Assembly (NCBI GenBank): GCA_020205615.1
Contig: CM035162.1
Span: forward strand, 46,986,464-47,050,463
DNA: 64,000 nt
Direction of reading: 5' to 3'
DNA from: Panax quinquefolius
Lineage: Eukaryota > Streptophyta > Magnoliopsida > Apiales > Araliaceae
The first letter of the stretch is position 1. Every line of letters starts with the position of its first letter. The notes under the pieces were generated by a model. The model was not told the DNA's origin and made no database searches. It saw only the letters and a list, made by a program, of their open reading frames with translations. Position numbers and translations under genes: made by a program. Below, piece after piece: positions 59,983-64,000 of this stretch.

Positions 59983-61602
59983 TCATGGTTGTAAATTAAG
60001 CATGCCTAGCCAACTTATTAATTTGTTAAACCTGGATTCATCTAGAGGCTTTCCAAAGACATCAACAAGTTGATTTTCAGTAGGGATAAATTGTAAAGAT
60101 ATGGTTCCATTTTGCACATGATCCTTAATGAAATGATACCTTATTTCTATATGCTTAGTTCTAGAATGCATGACAGGATTATGAGTTATTGCTATGGCAC
60201 TTGAGTTATCACAGTGAACAGTTATAGATTTGAATTCAAACCCATAGTCTGCTAACTGATTTTTCATCCATAGGATCTGAGCACAGCAGCTGCCAGCAGC
60301 AATGTATTCAGCTTCTGCAGTTGAAGTAGATACTGAGTTTTGCTTCTTGTTAAACCAGGACACAAGTCTGTTTCCTACCAACTGACAGGTGCCACTGGTA
60401 CTTTTTCTGTCAATTTTGCAACCTGCAAAGTCAGCGTCTGTATATCCTATTAGTTCAAATGAGGATTCCTTGGGATACCAAAGCCCCAAGTGAGGTGTGC
60501 CCTTTAGGTACCTGAAAATCCTTTTTACAGCAGTTAAGTGTGATTCCTTAGGATTAGCTTGAAATCTAGCACATATGCATATTGCAAATATTATGTATAG
60601 TCTACTGGCAATCAGATATAGAAGAGAGCATATCATACCTCTGTATTGAGTTATGTCAATACTTTTACATTTTTTAACTTTGTCAAGCTTGGTTGCTGGA
60701 GCAATTGGAGTTTTCATGGGAGAGGCTGATTCCATGCCATACTTTTTAAGTAAGTCTTTAATGTACTTGGCTTGGTTTATGAAGATTACTTCATCAGTCT
60801 GCTTTACTTGCAGTCCAAGGAAGAAGTTCAGCTCACCCATCATGGTCATTTCAAACTTGCTCTGCATAAGCTTGGCAAATCTCTTATATAACTTTTCATC
60901 AGTAGAACCAAAGATAATGTCATCAACATATATTTGAACTAATAATATTTTGTCTTTATGCTTTCTAAGAAATAATGTGGTATCTACTCTACCTCTAGTG
61001 AACCTATTTTCAATAAGAAAGTTAGTTAATGTTTCATATCATGCTCTAGGTGCTTGTTTAAGACCATATAAGGCTTTGTCTAATCTATAGACATAATTAG
61101 AAAGAGATGGATTGATGAAACTTGGAGATTGCTCTACATATACTTCTTCTTGAAGTTCACCATTTAGGAATGCACTTTTGACATCCATCTGAAAGACTTT
61201 GAATTTCATATGAGCAGCAAAGGCAAGGAATATTCTGATGGCTTCTAGTCTGGCAACAGGTGAAAATGTCTCATCGTAGTCAATGCCTTCTTCCTGAGAG
61301 TAACCCTTGGCCACTAGTCTTGCCTTTTTCCTGGTTATTACTCCTTCTTCATCCATCTTATTTCTAAAGACCCACTTGGTTCCAATGATAGGATGACTCG
61401 TTGGTCTTGATACCAATCTCCATACTTTGCTTCTTTCAAACTGATTAAGTTCTTCCTGCATAGCTTCTATTCAGCCGGAGTCTTCCATAGCAACCTCTAT
61501 CTTCTTAGGTTCCATTTGTGACAGGAAGCTTAGATAGAAACATTCATTTTGGGTGGCAGCTCTTGTTTTGACTCTTGCACTAGGATCTCCAATGATTAAG
61601 TC
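59983..61602 (-). pseudogene. Sirevirus-like RT and RNase H
   Basis: From 61602: SARVKTRAATQNE, stop, [90 protein letters not shown] then a TGA stop (61036-61038) where Trp is expected. The frame then continues to YVDDIIFGS (catalytic YVDD at 60919-60930) and the open stretch from 60867 covering GELNFFLGLQVKQ, then RNase H (DADFAGCKIDRKSTSGTC, STAEAEYIAAGSCCAQ, SRTKHIEIRYHF, FGKPLDESRF) to 59983. RT copies the RNA; RNase H degrades it. Two nonsense codons, otherwise well preserved. Confidence 0.9.
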
Positions 61603-61917
61603 TTAAGTGTGATCTCTTGCCCATTTATTTCCTGTTGGGACATCTATCCTGATGCCTTTTTGTCTGAGATCTTCAAGATCAATTTCTGCTTCTTGATGTG
61701 GGGGTTCGTTGTCTTGCGTAGGCCTCTCTACGATCTCAATTCCTTGCTCAACGATTTCGCTGTCTGGAACTACGATCGTAGTGTTGAGCTCAACGACCTC
61801 ATTCGTAGTGTCTGAACTGTCATTCGTAGTGTCTTGAGGAACTGTTTTGTCCAAGTCTGTTTCATCAAAGATGATTTGGATGGAGGCTTCAACACTTAGT
61901 GTCTTTTTTTTGAACAC
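61603..61917 (-). pseudogene. Sirevirus-like integrase-RT linker
   Basis: Open segment of 104 codons rich in Asp/Glu/Thr (VVELNTTIVVPDSEIVEQG, NEPPHQEAEIDLEDLRQ) joining integrase to RT in the same frame. Bounded by TGA at 61918 and TAA at 61603, both explained by single C-to-T changes in Arg and Gln codons. No domain. Confidence 0.75.
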
Positions 61918-63153
61918 TCAGTAGGCCTTACTGTCTGTGGCATACCCAAGAAAGATTCCTTCGTCTGACTTGGGTTGGAACTTTGTCAAATATTCTTTCC
62001 CATTGTGGAGAATGTAGCATGCACAGCCGAATACATGGAAGTAGTTGACATTTGTCTTTCTTCCTTTCCACAGTTTGTAGGGAGTCTTCTTAATTGTAGA
62101 GTGTATCAGTGATCTGTTCTGAGTGTAGAATGCAGTATTGACAGCTTCTACCCAGAAGTATTCAAGCAGATGGGTTGCTACTAGTAGAGTTCTTCTAGCC
62201 TCTATCAACGTTCTGTTCTTTCTTTCATCTACTCCATTTTGTTGAGGAGTTCGTGGAGCTAAGAAGTTGTGACTGAAGCCATTGTGTGTGCAGAACTGGT
62301 CCATTTCAGAGAAGTCGAATTCTCTGCAATGATCACTCCTTATAGGCTTAATTTTCTCCCCTTTCTCGTTCATCACTAATCTGAACATCTTGATCAATTG
62401 GGAGCTTGTTTCATCTTTCGAGGTTAGAAAGAACGCCCATGTAAATCTGGTGTAGTCGTCCACTACGATTAGTGAGTATTTTCTTCCTCCAAGGCTCGTT
62501 GTTGGAATTGGCCCAAATAGATCCATGTGAAGCAGCTGCAAGGGTTTGTCAATTAAGTTGGCAGTTTTGCTCTTAAATGAGCTTCTAGTCTGTTTTCCAA
62601 GCTGACAGGCATTGCAAGGCCTTTCTTTGACGAAGCTGAACTTGGGTAAGCCTGCAACTAGATCTTTTGAGGCCAATTTAGACATGCTTTTGAAGTTGAG
62701 ATGAGACAGTCTTCTATGCCATAGCCAGCTCATTTCTTTAGATGCTTTGGCCAGAAAGCATATTGTCTCGTCTGAGCTTAGTTGACCAAAAGTTACAGTG
62801 TAGACATTTCCTTCTCTTGTTCCGGTCAGCTTTATGGCGGATGTCTTCAGATCTCTGACTTGACATTGATTGTTGAGGAATGTTACTTGATGACCCTTGT
62901 CGCAGAGTTGGCTTATGCTCAGAAGATTATGTTGTAGTCCTTCCACATAGGCAACTTTACTGAAGGCCACTGCACCATTCCCAGCTGAGCTATATCCTCT
63001 TATCTTGCCAGAGCCATTGTCTCCAAAGATGACTGAAGGACCCTCCTTCTCTATGTAGTTAGACAGAAGGGCTTTGTTCCCAGTCATCTGCCTTGAGCAT
63101 CCACTGTCCAGATACCAGATTGTGATCGTGGAGCTCTGTTCCTGTGGTAACAT
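61918..63153 (-). pseudogene. Sirevirus-like protease and integrase
   Basis: Open for 411 codons. Residues 10-25 WYLDSGCSRQMTG hold the aspartic protease DSG. Residues 140-200 form the integrase HHCC zinc finger (HRRLSHLN ... CNACQLGKQ). The catalytic core follows with LLHMDLFGPI, VVDDYTRFTWAFF, and TPQQNGVDERKNRTLIE containing the last acidic residue, then the conserved LWKGRKTNVNYFHVFGCACY and YLTKFQPKSDEGIFLGY. It inserts the cDNA in the host genome. All motifs visible; the domain itself has no frame break. The Met chosen as start is not the real one, since Gag-Pol reads in from the right. Confidence 0.9.
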
Positions 63154-63220
63154 TAAACTTTCATTTTAGTACCCATACTTACATGGGTCCTACTTTGTTA
63201 GTACCCTTAGGAACCCAAAT

Positions 63221-64000
63221 CTACTTGATTTTGGGTCTCACACGCATAGGATTATAATAGCATATTGCAGCCTTGTGACCAACCTTATTGCACACAAAAC
63301 AATTAATATGATGCATGTTTGTGTGTGTATGAGGATTCTTCCTCCATTTGGACTTTTGTTGGTCTTTAGTCATCCTTCTGTTAAACTGATTCTCCTTCTT
63401 CCATGTGTCCTTATGTTTCATGATTTGTGAGGAGTGTACCTTTCCTCTGCTGTTCCTTCCCAGTTGCTTCGTGGACTTAACTTTGCTTGACTCTACGATC
63501 CTTCGAGGTTGGAGAGTAGTGGATGGGTTACTCTTCTCTTTTCTGAAACCCAAGCCAGCATGAGATCCTTTATTCCTTGGAATATAGATTGAATCAGAAG
63601 AGCAGGGTTGGACTGGTTCATCCTTCTGTGAGGATTTCACAAATATAACACCCTCTACTAAAACTTAAAGCATTACTAGTGGTAGTTTCCTTTACCTTTT
63701 CCTTACATGGCTCTGAGGTGGATTCCCCAAAGCCTAAACATGTTCTGTTAGAGATACTTCTCTGGCTCGAGATCAGGGAGTCCATGGATGAAGAAGATTT
63801 ATTCCATGTAGAGATTTTCTTTTCTAGTTCCTCAATTTTTGAGGTTAGACTTGACTCTCTTTGTGCATTGAGCTCATTGGTCTGTTTTAAGAGCTTATTC
63901 TCAACTTCAAACTTGGAGAGAAAGTCAGTACTTAGAAGGGTTGTTTCCAGTTCTTCTTGAACTTTCTCTTTCTCCTTTTGAAGAAATGAATAATCCTTGG
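63221..64000 (-). pseudogene. Sirevirus-like gag C-terminal part (coiled coil and CCHC knuckle), runs off window
   Basis: From the right edge the minus frame is open to about 63650: KEKVQEELETTLLSTDFLS, KFEVENKLLKQTNELNAQ and TSKIEELEKKISTWNK form heptad-like coiled coil. After a frameshift near 63650 the ORF at 63221-63640 continues: basic (NSRGKVHSSQIMKHKDTWKK), then the zinc knuckle CFVCNKVGHKAAIC (C-X2-C-X4-H-X4-C) near 63245-63295. Between here and 63153 three stops interrupt the gag-protease linker. Binds the element RNA in the particle. Confidence 0.85.

Larger units (their letters stand above)
54652..64000 (-). mobile_element. Sirevirus-like Ty1/copia element with env-like ORF; right edge outside window
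   Basis: Minus strand, from right: coiled-coil gag with CCHC knuckle, protease, integrase, RT, RNase H, an additional ORF of about 900 codons, polypurine tract, 3' LTR. The RNase H signature (CARFQANPKESHL, DRKSTSGTCQ) and an extra ORF between pol and the 3' LTR fit the Sirevirus (SIRE/Maximus) lineage. Coding is damaged only by a few stops and frameshifts, so the element died recently compared with the others. It sits directly in the gypsy RT fragment; the left flank of its LTR is GTTCA. Confidence 0.88.

Overview
This window is AT-rich plant nuclear DNA, most likely from a eudicot, and it is built almost entirely of nested transposable elements. The evidence is plant-type Ty3/gypsy and Ty1/copia elements with initiator-tRNA-Met primer sites, a CACTA (En/Spm) TNP2-type transposase, tRNA-derived SINE heads, and long AT microsatellites. 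I see no intact host gene. The only recognisable host-derived coding remnant is a broken IQ+BAG-domain chaperone-regulator fragment at about 53.0-53.4 kb; an unidentified gene-like fragment lies near 36.4 kb.

Layout from left to right. 1-17565 is a Ty3/gypsy element (Gypsy-1, + strand) whose left edge is outside the window. Its 5' LTR is split by a complete but coding-dead Ty1/copia element (Copia-1, 723-9971, 5-bp target duplication gttca). Its 3' LTR is split by a solo LTR of the same copia family in the opposite orientation (14852-16743). 17566-26796 is a minus-strand CACTA transposase gene truncated at its left by a C-rich/hAT-like repeat and interrupted by a second gypsy element (Gypsy-2, 18933-26202, - strand, target duplication gtctc). 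26.8-38.5 kb is a gene-poor AT-rich zone with an LTR-like block, one CACTA left terminus, one CACTA right terminus, three SINE-like heads, large (TAA)n/(TTA)n arrays and the 3' tip of another gypsy LTR. 38617-45180 is a minus-strand Tat/Ogre-type gypsy remnant with an LTR, several tandem arrays and gag pieces. 45285-49233 is an Athila-type RNase H/integrase remnant (+) split by a 3.35-kb solo gypsy LTR (-). 49234-52571 is a truncated copia copy (-) of the Copia-1 family. 53.5-54.65 kb is an RT-bearing fragment related to the Gypsy-1/-2 family. 54652 to the right edge is a Sirevirus-like Copia element (-) with 3' LTR, an env-like ORF, RNase H, RT, integrase, protease and gag, which runs off the window.

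The main biological points are these. Gypsy-1 and Gypsy-2 lie in opposite orientations and carry the same internal deletions (RT, integrase core and central chromodomain missing), so they look like copies of one non-autonomous chromovirus derivative moved in trans. A fragment at 53.5 kb keeps the RT that both lack. The LTRs of this family carry arrays of imperfect hairpins downstream of the TATA box, some with compensating stem changes. Two copia insertions sit only 11 bp apart in the two sister LTRs of Gypsy-1. I found no defence system, metabolic cluster or other novel gene system. Most nonsense codons in the recognisable ORFs can be explained by C-to-T (or complementary G-to-A) change, as expected for methylated repeats. 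Part of the fine-scale difference between near-identical copies sits at CAG/CTG motifs and may be sequencing error.
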